Origin: an uncultured Collinsella sp.
GTDB lineage: Bacteria > Actinomycetota > Coriobacteriia > Coriobacteriales > Coriobacteriaceae
DNA: 64,000 bases
Direction: 5' to 3'
NCBI GenBank assembly: GCA_900554645.1
Contig: USIE01000005.1
Location: 4,700-68,699 of the forward strand
The translations under genes and the position numbers were made by a program. The notes below the pieces were generated by a model, which was not told the DNA's origin, did no database searches, and worked only from the letters and a program-made list of their open reading frames with translations. This document shows positions 42,322 to 50,189 of this stretch, piece by piece. Each line of letters begins with the position of its first letter. The first letter of the stretch is position 1.

Positions 42322-43116
42322 TTAGCTCAGCAGCATGCGGTCGTTGGCAAGCTCGCCGCCCGAGACCTCCTCGAACTTCTGCAGTAGGTCGGCGACGGTG
42401 AGCGACTTCTTCTCATCGCCCGCCACGTCGTAGATCACATGGCCCTCGTGCATCATGATCAGACGGTTGCCCAGACGGATGGCGTCGTTCATGTTATGCG
42501 TGACCATGAGCGTGGTCAGGTGGTTCTCGTCGACGATCTCCTCGGTCAGGTTGAGCACCTTAGAGGCCGTCTTGGGGTCGAGGGCCGCAGTGTGCTCGTC
42601 GAGCAGCAGCAGGCGCGGCCTGGTGAGCGTGGCCATCAGCAGGGTGAGTGCCTGGCGCTGGCCACCCGAGAGCAGGCCGACCTTGGCGTTGAGACGCGTG
42701 TCCAGACCAAGGTCCAGGCGCTTGAGCAGCTCAACGTACTCATCTTTCTCGGCCTTGGTGACGCCCCACGAAAGGCCGCGACGCTGGCCGCGACGCTTGG
42801 CGAGGGCCAAGTTCTCGGCGATCTGCATGTCGGCAGCGGTACCGCGCATGGGGTCCTGGAACACGCGGCCCAGGTACTTGGCGCGCTGCGACTCGCTCAG
42901 GCGCGAGATGTCGGTGCCGTCGAGCTCGATAACGCCCGAATCGAGCGGGTACACGCCGGCGATCATGTTGAGCAGCGTGGACTTGCCGGCGCCGTTGCCG
43001 CCGATCACGGTTACAAAGTCGCCGTCATTCAGGGTGAGGTCGACGCCGGTGAGCGCGCGCTTCTCGGTGACGGTGCCCTTGTTAAAGGTCTTCTTGACAT
43101 GCGAGAGCTTAAGCAT
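42322..43116 (-). CDS. ABC transporter ATP-binding protein (TrpZ-like)
   Basis: The 264-residue ATPase has Walker A GGNGAGKST (about residue 40), the signature LSGGQRQ, Walker B LLLLDEHTA and the switch THN. I start at the ATG at 43116 (MLKLSHVKK) because AAGGGAG lies 9 bp upstream. That start overlaps the permease stop by 8 bp, so the two are coupled. It belongs to the same system as the next two genes. Related TrpXYZ systems are predicted tryptophan or aromatic amino acid importers; the substrate is not proven here. Confidence 0.9.
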   Translation of the reverse strand: MLKLSHVKKTFNKGTVTEKRALTGVDLTLNDGDFVTVIGGNGAGKSTLLNMIAGVYPLDSGVIELDGTDISRLSESQRAKYLGRVFQDPMRGTAADMQIAENLALAKRRGQRRGLSWGVTKAEKDEYVELLKRLDLGLDTRLNAKVGLLSGGQRQALTLLMATLTRPRLLLLDEHTAALDPKTASKVLNLTEEIVDENHLTTLMVTHNMNDAIRLGNRLIMMHEGHVIYDVAGDEKKSLTVADLLQKFEEVSGGELANDRMLLS

Positions 43117-44032
43117 CTGCCTCATCTCCCTTCGTGTAGGAGCTGCGGAGCTTATAGCGCTCCCAAACCACGGGCACGCACAGGGCCACAGCGACAATTA
43201 CGGCGGAGAGCAGCTTCATGTCGTTGGCGTCCATGCCCAACTGCAGCACGATGGCGCGGATAAGGAAGTACACCACGGAGCCAAAGACGGCGGAGGCAAG
43301 ACGGACGCTAAACTGCGTGAGGCCGCCGGGCAGCAGACGGCCGAGCACCTCACCGATAACAATGGCGGCAAGACCGATAACGATGGCACCGGTGCCCATA
43401 CCAATGTCGGCATACTTTTGGCTCTGGCAGATGAGCGCGCCCGAAAGGCCGATGAGGGCGTTGGAGAGCACGAGGGCGATCATCTTGGTGGAGTTGGTGT
43501 TGACGCCCAGAGCGCGGATCATGTACTCGTTGTTGCCGGTGGCGCGCAGCGCCGAGCCGATCTCGGTGCCAAAGAACCAATACAGGATGGCAACGATAGC
43601 CACGGCGAGCAGGATGCCCAAGATGATGGCAACGGTGGACTGCGGCAGACCGGTCATATTGCTGACGGCGGAGAACACGGTGCCCTTGGCAAGAATGGGC
43701 GTATTGGACTTGCCCATGATGCGCAGGTTGATGGACCACAGGCTGATCTGGGTGAGGATTCCGGCGAGGATCGCAGGAATCTCAAAGACGGTGGTCAAAA
43801 TGCCCGTGACGGCGCCCGCGATGGCGCCGGCGCACATACCGGCCAGCACGGCGAACAGCGGGTCGACGTTGTTATTGACGATGAGCACAGCGCAGACGCA
43901 GCCGCCGAGGGCAAAGCTGCCGTCGCAGGTCATATCGGGAATGTCGAGCAGGCGGAACGTGATAAACACGCCAAGCACCATAATGCCCCAGAGGACGCCC
44001 TGCGAAACGGCGCCCTGCAATGCAATGAGCAT
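43109..44032 (-). CDS. ABC transporter permease (TrpY-like)
   Basis: The 307-residue membrane protein has about eight to nine hydrophobic segments and the family's MTCDGSFALGGC and NALIGLSGALICQSQ segments. It forms the channel of the importer. AGGAGG is 5 bp from the ATG. A 203-bp gap with a hairpin separates it from the binding-protein gene upstream. Confidence 0.9.
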   Translation of the reverse strand: MLIALQGAVSQGVLWGIMVLGVFITFRLLDIPDMTCDGSFALGGCVCAVLIVNNNVDPLFAVLAGMCAGAIAGAVTGILTTVFEIPAILAGILTQISLWSINLRIMGKSNTPILAKGTVFSAVSNMTGLPQSTVAIILGILLAVAIVAILYWFFGTEIGSALRATGNNEYMIRALGVNTNSTKMIALVLSNALIGLSGALICQSQKYADIGMGTGAIVIGLAAIVIGEVLGRLLPGGLTQFSVRLASAVFGSVVYFLIRAIVLQLGMDANDMKLLSAVIVAVALCVPVVWERYKLRSSYTKGDEADA

Positions 44033-44123
44033 GCTTCATACCTCCTAGGATAGGGTGGACACGTGATTCACCATAATAGCGGTAACAATGCATAGAAGAG
44101 TTACGGACAGACGTTTTGTTTTA

Positions 44124-44166
44124 CCTGAAACAAGCAGGGCGGACGCCGGTCTACAGCGCCCGCCCC
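44124..44166 (-). terminator. Partial attenuator between binding protein and permease
   Basis: On the minus strand GGGCGGGCGC pairs with GCGTCCGCCC (one mismatch), followed by TGCTTGTTT. Such a site would let the binding protein be made in excess over the membrane parts. Confidence 0.5.
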
Positions 44167-44235
44167 TGTGGCTCAGATATTGAATAACGCGGCTAAAGCG
44201 CGAGCACGGGCTCTAGACGCATGCCGCGTATGGCA

Positions 44236-45216
44236 TTACGCGTCCAGGGCGGAAAGGTCGATGCCCAGGGCCTCGGCCATTTCGTCGTTCTTGACGACGA
44301 CCAGGTCCTTGCTCGAGAGGTGCTTGATCGGCATATCCTCGGGCTTGGCCTCGCCCTTCAGGATCTTAACGGCCATCTCGCCCGCGGCGTAGCCCAGGTC
44401 CTCATAGTTGATGGAGAGGGTGAACAGGCCGCCGGCCATGCACATACCCTCCTCGCCAGTCACGAAGGGAAGCTTGTTTTCCTTGCAGATCTGGCCGACC
44501 TGCGAGGCACCCGCGGCGATGGTGTTGTCGGTGGGGGAGTACAGCGCGTCGACCTTGCCCACGGCAGACTCGACGACGGACTGAATCTCGTTGGAGCTCG
44601 AGACGGTGAAGTCAGTGTACTCGAGGCCCAGCTTGCCGAGCTCCTTCTTGGCGGCCTTGATCTGGACGTCGGAGTTGGACTCGGCGGTGCAGTAGAGCAG
44701 GCCGACCTTTTTAACGTCGGGCAGGACCTTCTGCATCATCTCGAGCTGCTCGGCGACCGGGGTGAGGTCGGAAGCGCCCGTGACGTTGGTGCCGGGCTTG
44801 TCGTTGTCCTGGACCAGGCCGGAGGCGGCGTAGTCGGTGATGGCGCAGCCCACGATGGGGATATCGGCCGTGGCGCCGGCGGCAGCCTGCGCGGCGGGCG
44901 TGGCGATGGCATAAATCAGGTTGACGTTGTCGCCCACAAACTTGTCGGCAATGGACTTACACGTGGACTGGTCGTTCTGGGCGTTCTTCTGGTCGATCTT
45001 GACCTTAAGGCCGCTCTCCTTGATGGCCTTGACAAAGCCGTCGTTGGCGGCATCGAGTGCGGAATGCTCGGTGAGTTGCAGAACGCCGATGGTGTAGTCG
45101 GAACCGGCGGCAGCAGAGCCGGAACCAGAGTTGCCGCCGCATCCGGCGAGCGGGGCGAGCGCGAGCAGGCCGGCGGAGACCAGAAGGCTCCTGCGACTGA
45201 TGGTGATGTCCTTCAT
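44236..45216 (-). CDS. ABC transporter substrate-binding lipoprotein (TrpX-like, ABC_sub_bind family)
   Basis: The 326-residue protein has a lipoprotein signal (LALAPLAGCGG, Cys about residue 25) preceded by SRRSLL, which fits a twin-arginine signal. The mature part matches the two-domain fold of the family (YTIGVLQLTEHSALDAANDGF, KKVGLLYCTAESNSDVQ, ALYSPTDNTI). The ATG at 45216 has GGGGG at 8 bp; the ORF's upstream start has no site. The 160-bp leader contains no T-box that I can see. Confidence 0.9.
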   Translation of the reverse strand: MKDITISRRSLLVSAGLLALAPLAGCGGNSGSGSAAAGSDYTIGVLQLTEHSALDAANDGFVKAIKESGLKVKIDQKNAQNDQSTCKSIADKFVGDNVNLIYAIATPAAQAAAGATADIPIVGCAITDYAASGLVQDNDKPGTNVTGASDLTPVAEQLEMMQKVLPDVKKVGLLYCTAESNSDVQIKAAKKELGKLGLEYTDFTVSSSNEIQSVVESAVGKVDALYSPTDNTIAAGASQVGQICKENKLPFVTGEEGMCMAGGLFTLSINYEDLGYAAGEMAVKILKGEAKPEDMPIKHLSSKDLVVVKNDEMAEALGIDLSALDA

Positions 45217-45376
45217 ATCATTACCCCCAGTATAAAAATGGCTGGAAACACTGCACTGGGACAAAGTGCAAGTGGAACTATAGTAGCGCTGATGTCCATT
45301 TTTACAACAGCCTGGCGGGTTTTTTAATACAGAATCGGATGGGCGGTACGGGTAGTCGAATGGGCGGCGGAGGGTC

Positions 45377-46165
45377 TTATGCGGCGGAGGAGGCGTCGTC
45401 CTCCTCGTCGAGGGCGGCGAAGAGCTTCTTGCCGTCGAGGAGACGTGTGGTGACGTTTCTCATGCGGCCAATCTCTACGGTACGCAACGTGTCATCGGCG
45501 CCTCGGGCGTCATAGACCGTTCCCAGCAAATAAGAGATGCCGTCTCGTTGCTTGATGGCAAAGGGACGGAGTGTCATCCGTGCTGCTTCGGTTTCGCCAC
45601 GCGTCGTGACGCTCGAAATATCAAAACTCACCGTGGTTCCGTGGTCGATGGCCTGCTCGACGAGCTCGCACGTGTCGATACGCTTGATGGGCGTGCGTGT
45701 TGCCTTGGTAGCCTTGCTGCCTGCGCTCGGAACGGGTTCGGGTGTATCGAGGTAGCCGCGAACGTCGGCACTCGCCATGGCAACTAAGTGCTGCGCCATG
45801 CTCTTGCGGATAGCGATAGGCGTGGAGCGGTTGCGCATGACCATACCGTGGAGCCGGATGATCTCCTCGTCGGTGAGTGGACGGGTCAAGAGCCGATACC
45901 CCACGCCGCGCTTGTATTCAATCTCATATCCGGCATGGCGAAGCGCGGAGATGGCGGTGTAGATGCTGCGCCGCGCCGCCGAGATGGGCATGCGGGCGGG
46001 GTCGTCGGGATGGGCGAGGCGCCGGATCAACTCATCGGAAAGCATGGCCTTGTCCTCGCCGGTGTTTTCGCTTAATAGTTGCAGGATGCGAACGGCGCGA
46101 TAGGCTGCCATCGAGGCGGCGCCCCTCGTCGTGGTGTCGTAGGTTTCAACAGCGGCTTCGGTCAT
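45377..46165 (-). CDS. WYL-type HTH transcriptional regulator
   Basis: The 262-residue protein has an N-terminal winged helix (about residues 15-95: AVRILQLLSENTGEDKAMLSDELI, then RRSIYTAISALRHAGYEIEY) and a WYL-like C-terminal domain (LRPFAIKQRDGISYLLGTVYDARG). Such domains sense small molecules or nucleic acid. I start at the ATG at 46165, with AAAGGA 10 bp upstream; a GTG at 46174 lies too close to that site. It lies between the ABC importer and asnS with its own spacing, so its target is not obvious. Confidence 0.8.
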   Translation of the reverse strand: MTEAAVETYDTTTRGAASMAAYRAVRILQLLSENTGEDKAMLSDELIRRLAHPDDPARMPISAARRSIYTAISALRHAGYEIEYKRGVGYRLLTRPLTDEEIIRLHGMVMRNRSTPIAIRKSMAQHLVAMASADVRGYLDTPEPVPSAGSKATKATRTPIKRIDTCELVEQAIDHGTTVSFDISSVTTRGETEAARMTLRPFAIKQRDGISYLLGTVYDARGADDTLRTVEIGRMRNVTTRLLDGKKLFAALDEEDDASSAA

Positions 46166-46285
46166 CGTGCCCACGTCCTTTCCGTTTTGGGTGGCGACGG
46201 TATGGAGCCTAGGACGTGGGGCTTTCCCAGGGGCGCAGGGCGCTCTGGGCGGTCGGTAGTCGTCGGCAAACGGTGGGTCGAGTTT

Positions 46286-46345
46286 TCAACAGCCCTGCTC
46301 AACTGACCAAAAACTTGCCAAAAGCTTGACGGATGCTGTTGAAAA
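46286..46345. repeat. Long-spacer inverted repeat TTTCAACAGC / GCTGTTGAAA
   Basis: Ten-base arms are separated by 40 bp that contain CTTGCCAAAAGCTTGACGG. It lies in the gap between asnS and the WYL gene and could be an operator or a repeat of unknown kind. Confidence 0.5.
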
Positions 46346-46346
46346 A

Positions 46347-46378
46347 AAGCGTCTCTCGACCGATGTCGAGAGACGCTT
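46347..46378 (-). terminator. asnS terminator
   Basis: Read on the minus strand, AAGCGTCTCTCGAC pairs with its exact complement around ATCG and is followed by seven T residues. Confidence 0.9.
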
Positions 46379-46424
46379 ATGCGATGAGCGTTGGCGTGTG
46401 GCGACGCGAGCTAGCGTCCGACGA

Positions 46425-47828
46425 TTAGAAGTCGGCGTTGCCCACGGTGCGCGGGTGCGGCAGGACGTCGCGGATGTTGCCCACGCCGGTCAGATACATG
46501 ACCAAGCGCTCGAAGCCCAGACCGTAGCCGGCGTGCTTGCAGGAACCGTAGCGGCGCAGGTCAAGGTAGTACTTGTACTGCTCGGGATTCATGCCCAGGT
46601 CCTTGATGCGGGCCTCGAGCAGATCTAGGCGCTCCTCGCGCTGGGAGCCGCCGATAATCTCGCCGATACCGGGAACCAGGCAGTCGGCGGCGGCGACGGT
46701 CTTGCCGTCCTCGTTCATGCGCATGTAGAACGCCTTGATCTCGGCCGGGTAGTCGGTCACGAAGGTCGGGCGCTTAAAGTGCTCCTCGGTCAGGAAGCGC
46801 TCGTGCTCGGTCTGCAAGTCGATGCCCCAGCTGACGGGGTAATCAAACTGGTGGCCAGCAGCGACTGCCTGCTCCAGGATCTCGACGGCCTCGGTGTAGG
46901 TAACGCGGGCAAAGTCGGAGTTGGCGACATGGTCCAGGCGCTCGAGCAGACCCTTGTCCACAAACTTGTTGAGCATATTGAGCTCGTCGGGGCAGGTTGC
47001 CATGACGTCCTTGAGGACATACTTGAGCATGGCCTCGGCGTTATCCATGTAGTCGTTAAGGTCGGCGAAGGCCATCTCGGGCTCGATCATCCAAAACTCG
47101 GCGGCGTGGCGCGTGGTGTTGGAGTTCTCGGCACGGAAAGTGGGGCCAAAGGTGTACACGTCGCCAAAGGCCATGGCAAAGTTCTCGGCATTGAGCTGGC
47201 CGGACACGGTGAGGCTCGCATGCTTGCCAAAGAAGTCCTGGCTCCAGTCGACCTCGCCGGACTCGGTGAGGGGCGGATTTTTGGGGTCGAGTGTGGTCAC
47301 GCGGAACATCTCGCCGGCGCCCTCGCAGTCACTCGTGGTGATGATGGGGGTGTTGACGTAGACAAAACCCTGCTCCTGGAAGAAGCGGTGGATGGCGGCA
47401 GCCGCGACAGAGCGGATGCGGAACACGGCGCGGAACAGGTTGGTGCGCGGGCGCAGGTGCTGCTGGGTGCGCAGGAACTCGACGGTTGCGCGCTTCTTCT
47501 GCAGCGGGTAATCCGGGGCGCTCGTGCCCTCGACCTCGATGGAAGTGGCAGAAAGCTCGAAAGGCTGGGGCGCATCGGGGGTCAGTTTGACGGTGCCGGT
47601 GCAAATGAGTGCGGCCGAGACGTTTTGATGGGCGATCTCGTCGTAGTTGTCGAGTGCCTCGCGGTTCATGACGACCTGCAGGTCGCGGAAGCAGCTGCCG
47701 TCGTTGAGCGTAACAAAGCCAAAGTTCTTCATGTCGCGGACGGACTTGACCCAGCCGGCGACGGTGACGGTCTGGCCGCCGAGCGACTCGGCATCGGCAT
47801 AGAGCTGCGCGATTTTGGTGCGGTTCAC
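46425..47828 (-). CDS. asnS: Asparaginyl-tRNA synthetase
   Basis: The 467-residue class II enzyme has an OB-fold ([24 protein letters not shown]), motif 2 ([24 protein letters not shown]) and motif 3 ([26 protein letters not shown]). I prefer the GTG start at 47828 (VNRTKIAQL), because GGGAGG lies 4-5 bp upstream and the length fits. An ATG at 47840 is possible but has no ribosome site. A dedicated asnS suggests tRNA-Asn is charged directly. Confidence 0.95.
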   Translation of the reverse strand: MNRTKIAQLYADAESLGGQTVTVAGWVKSVRDMKNFGFVTLNDGSCFRDLQVVMNREALDNYDEIAHQNVSAALICTGTVKLTPDAPQPFELSATSIEVEGTSAPDYPLQKKRATVEFLRTQQHLRPRTNLFRAVFRIRSVAAAAIHRFFQEQGFVYVNTPIITTSDCEGAGEMFRVTTLDPKNPPLTESGEVDWSQDFFGKHASLTVSGQLNAENFAMAFGDVYTFGPTFRAENSNTTRHAAEFWMIEPEMAFADLNDYMDNAEAMLKYVLKDVMATCPDELNMLNKFVDKGLLERLDHVANSDFARVTYTEAVEILEQAVAAGHQFDYPVSWGIDLQTEHERFLTEEHFKRPTFVTDYPAEIKAFYMRMNEDGKTVAAADCLVPGIGEIIGGSQREERLDLLEARIKDLGMNPEQYKYYLDLRRYGSCKHAGYGLGFERLVMYLTGVGNIRDVLPHPRTVGNADF

Positions 47829-47940
47829 GTATCCTCCCATAACGGTTGAATGATAGTTATCCATACAGTTCGATATTCTAGCAGCTCGGCTCATTTGGGC
47901 TATACAGATAAAGCATTGGCGGGATGGTTTTTCAAACGAA

Positions 47941-47972
47941 AAGCGCCCGCGGCCAAATGGTCGCGGGCGCTT
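47941..47972 (-). terminator. Terminator after the EIIA gene
   Basis: AAGCGCCCGCGACC and GGCCGCGGGCGCTT (one mismatch) pair around ATTT, followed on the minus strand by TTCGTTTG. Confidence 0.75.
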
Positions 47973-48009
47973 GACGAGGTGCCTTTTGGCTGTGTGGCGC
48001 GGGGCCTGG

Positions 48010-48573
48010 CTACTTGGTCTTGGCAACCAGCAGCGGGTCGCCAAGCTTGACGAGCGGGTTGCCGCCGATAAGCGTTCCAGACTCGCCGACATGGTCGATG
48101 CTCTTAAGACGATCGAGCTCGGAGACGATGACGGTCACGATGTCCTCGTGACCAGCGGCCTTAATGGCCTCGCGGTCGAAGCTGATGAGCGGCTGGCCTG
48201 CCTTGACCACATCGCCCATCTCGACAAAGCGGGCAAAACCCTTGCCGTTCATTTCCACGGTGCCCAGGCCAACATGGATGAACACGCGCAGGCCGTCCTC
48301 GGTAATCATGCCGATGGAGTGGTTGGTGACGGTGGTGGCGCCGATGCGGCCGTTGGCGGGCGCATAGATGGTGCCGGTAATGGGCTCGATGCCATAGCCC
48401 TGGCCAAGCATGCCCGAGGCGATCGTCTCGTCGGGAACCTCGTTCAGGTTGACGAGCACGCCGTTGACGGGGGCATAGATGACGCCTTCGCGGGTGGCGA
48501 AGCTTGCTGCGGGCGGAACGGACGCCTCGCCGGTCGAGGTGAAGGTGGACTTAAGCGAATCGAGCAGACCCAT
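48010..48573 (-). CDS. PTS sugar transporter subunit IIA, glucose type
   Basis: The 187-residue protein is a free-standing EIIA of the Glc/Crr type, with the phosphorylated His in [14 protein letters not shown] and the [33 protein letters not shown] N-terminal half (here [10 protein letters not shown]). It takes phosphate from HPr and passes it to an EIIB and may act in regulation. GGAGG lies 6 bp before the ATG at 48573. No EIIBC gene is in the window, so its partner is elsewhere. Confidence 0.93.
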   Translation of the reverse strand: MGLLDSLKSTFTSTGEASVPPAASFATREGVIYAPVNGVLVNLNEVPDETIASGMLGQGYGIEPITGTIYAPANGRIGATTVTNHSIGMITEDGLRVFIHVGLGTVEMNGKGFARFVEMGDVVKAGQPLISFDREAIKAAGHEDIVTVIVSELDRLKSIDHVGESGTLIGGNPLVKLGDPLLVAKTK

Positions 48574-48816
48574 AGTTGCCTCCAACTTAAATAGGCGCAT
48601 ATCGCGCGTTTGGTTTGCCGGAAACGTTTCATATGTGTTTCGCGGCTTGGTCAACGTCCCCTATTCTACGCTGCTCGCGATACCTCTGAGCTGGGATTAT
48701 GTGATATATCAGTTGGAGGGAAACTTATTGCCGGAGTGTTTCTGCGCCACGGGTTCAAGTGGGGTACGCTTGAAGGCGAAAAACAAGGGCGCATAATTTG
48801 CGCGAAGGGAGCACAT

Positions 48817-49716
48817 ATGATTGTCGAGAACCATGCGCTGTGGGGCGAGGAGCCGACCGAGGATTATCCGGCGACGTTTACGTATTTGGGTGCCGAGCCG
48901 TTGCCCGATAAACCGAATGGCCGCCGCCCCGCGGTGATTATCTGTGGCGGAGGCGGGTTTACACATATCGCTCCGCACGAGCAGGACCCGGTGGCGTTTG
49001 CATTTTTGGACCGCGGCTACCAGGCCTTTGTGCTCAACTATGTCACGAGTTCTACGGGTGACGTGAGCTTTCCGCACCCCCAGGCAGATCTTGCCAAGAT
49101 GGTCGCCACGGTGCGCGCCAACGCCGACGAGTGGCATGTCGATCCTAAGCGCGTGTGCGTCGTGGGCTTTTCTGCTGGTGGCATGATTTGCGCCTCGCTG
49201 GCAACACAGTGGAAGACCGGCCCCTTTGCGGCACTTGCCGGGGCGCGTCCGGACGACATTCGTCCCGATGCCGTGGTGCTGGGCTATCCATTGCTCGACT
49301 TTGCCTATGTGCGCGACATACAGACGCGCGATCCGCGCATTGACTTGCGTGTGCCAAAGACGGGCGGCAAGACGGGGCGCGATTTGCTCAACGACTACCT
49401 GTCGATGGTGACGGGCGGCGAGGCAACTGACGAGCATCTGGCCGACATCTGCCCCACCACGCATGTTTCGCGTCAGATGCCACCGACCTTTGTGTGGGGC
49501 GTGTCCGACGACAAGACGGCGCCGATTGCGCAGGTCTACCCGTTTGCCCAACGCATGGCGGAGGAGGGCGTCGCTTGCGAGATGCACGTCTTTGACCAGG
49601 GAGGTCACGGCCTTTCACTCGGCAACGCCAACACCGCGGTCGACAACGAGGACAAACAGGTGGCGGTCCGCCCTTGGATTCGCCTAGCCTTCCGCTTCCT
49701 GGAGCGCCATCTGTAA
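48817..49716 (+). CDS. Alpha/beta hydrolase, acetyl-esterase-like
   Basis: The 299-residue protein has the esterase oxyanion segment ICGGGGFTH (about residue 47), the nucleophile elbow GFSAGG (Ser about 129), the Asp in WGVSDDKTAP and the His in GGHGLS, so the triad is complete. It resembles the BD-FAE/Aes group that deacylates small esters or xylan side groups; the substrate is unknown. No signal peptide is present. The ATG at 48817 has GAAGGGAG 5 bp upstream; the longer frame from 48610 has none. Confidence 0.87.
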   Translation: MIVENHALWGEEPTEDYPATFTYLGAEPLPDKPNGRRPAVIICGGGGFTHIAPHEQDPVAFAFLDRGYQAFVLNYVTSSTGDVSFPHPQADLAKMVATVRANADEWHVDPKRVCVVGFSAGGMICASLATQWKTGPFAALAGARPDDIRPDAVVLGYPLLDFAYVRDIQTRDPRIDLRVPKTGGKTGRDLLNDYLSMVTGGEATDEHLADICPTTHVSRQMPPTFVWGVSDDKTAPIAQVYPFAQRMAEEGVACEMHVFDQGGHGLSLGNANTAVDNEDKQVAVRPWIRLAFRFLERHL

Positions 49717-49745
49717 GAGTCTCGGCATCCCAGCCCTTCAATAAC

Positions 49746-49808
49746 TTGCGGTGAAATAGTTCCTATCTGGGGCATCAACCAGTCCATCCAGGAACTATTC
49801 CACCGCAA
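49746..49808. repeat. TTGCGGTGAAATAGTTCCT palindrome (family C, copy 2)
   Basis: The 19-bp arms pair with one mismatch around 25 bp. It lies 30 bp after the esterase stop. Confidence 0.8.
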
Positions 49809-49830
49809 CTTCGTTTTTGATGCCCCGCCC

Positions 49831-50035
49831 GGAAACTGCGTCCCAGTTTTGCCTTTCAAGGTGGGACGCAGTTTCCCATAGGGCCTCGACTGGGAAAGTG
49901 CGTCCCGTTTCGAGTGGGGATTCCGGGATGCATTTTCCGTAAGAGGCCTGTTTGGGAAACCATATCCCGTTTCGAGCCAGAATTCTGGGATGTAGTTTCC
50001 CCGAGAGGCCTCATCGGGAAACTATGGCCCTGAAC
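49831..50035. repeat. Tandem hairpin array, 61-bp period (family E)
   Basis: Units begin near 49831, 49892, 49954 and 50015, each with GGGAAA(C/G)TGCGTCCC-type sequence and, in the first three, a complementary partner (GGGATGCAGTTTCC-type). GTTTCGAG is kept in the loops of units 2 and 3, and AGRGGCCT between units. The first unit is a perfect 15-bp hairpin and the last is degenerate. No gene lies here. Confidence 0.85.
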
Positions 50036-50113
50036 TCTCCTGCCTGTCCCCATTGCGCCAATCTGCTGATTGAACGTCGTTGTGTGTTCACGCTATCATG
50101 CATGGTTACAATT

Positions 50114-50142
50114 GGTTAGCCATGGCAAACGGTTAGCCATGG
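50114..50142 (+). promoter_or_regulatory. Direct repeat GGTTAGCCATGG, possible iron-regulator site
   Basis: GGTTAGCCATGG occurs at 50114 and 50131. It shares GGTTAGCC with the half-site of DtxR/IdeR boxes and lies 50 bp before a ferrous iron transporter. The link is inferred. Confidence 0.35.
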
Positions 50143-50189
50143 TGAACATAAATACAACGCCCTGTGGGCGCCGGGGGAGGAACACGGAC

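Noticed and set aside
45217..45376. A T-box leader for the TrpXYZ-like operon
   Set aside because: The leader is too short and shows no T-box sequence (AGGGTGGNACCGCG-like).
47829..48092. An N-terminal extension of asnS
   Set aside because: It would include the EIIA gene's terminator region and has no similarity to AsnRS; the GGGAGG site fits the GTG at 47828.
50070..50189. A longer FeoA-FeoB start at 50070 or 50139
   Set aside because: Neither has a ribosome site, and the added residues do not resemble FeoA; the GTG at 50190 does with GGGGGAGG.
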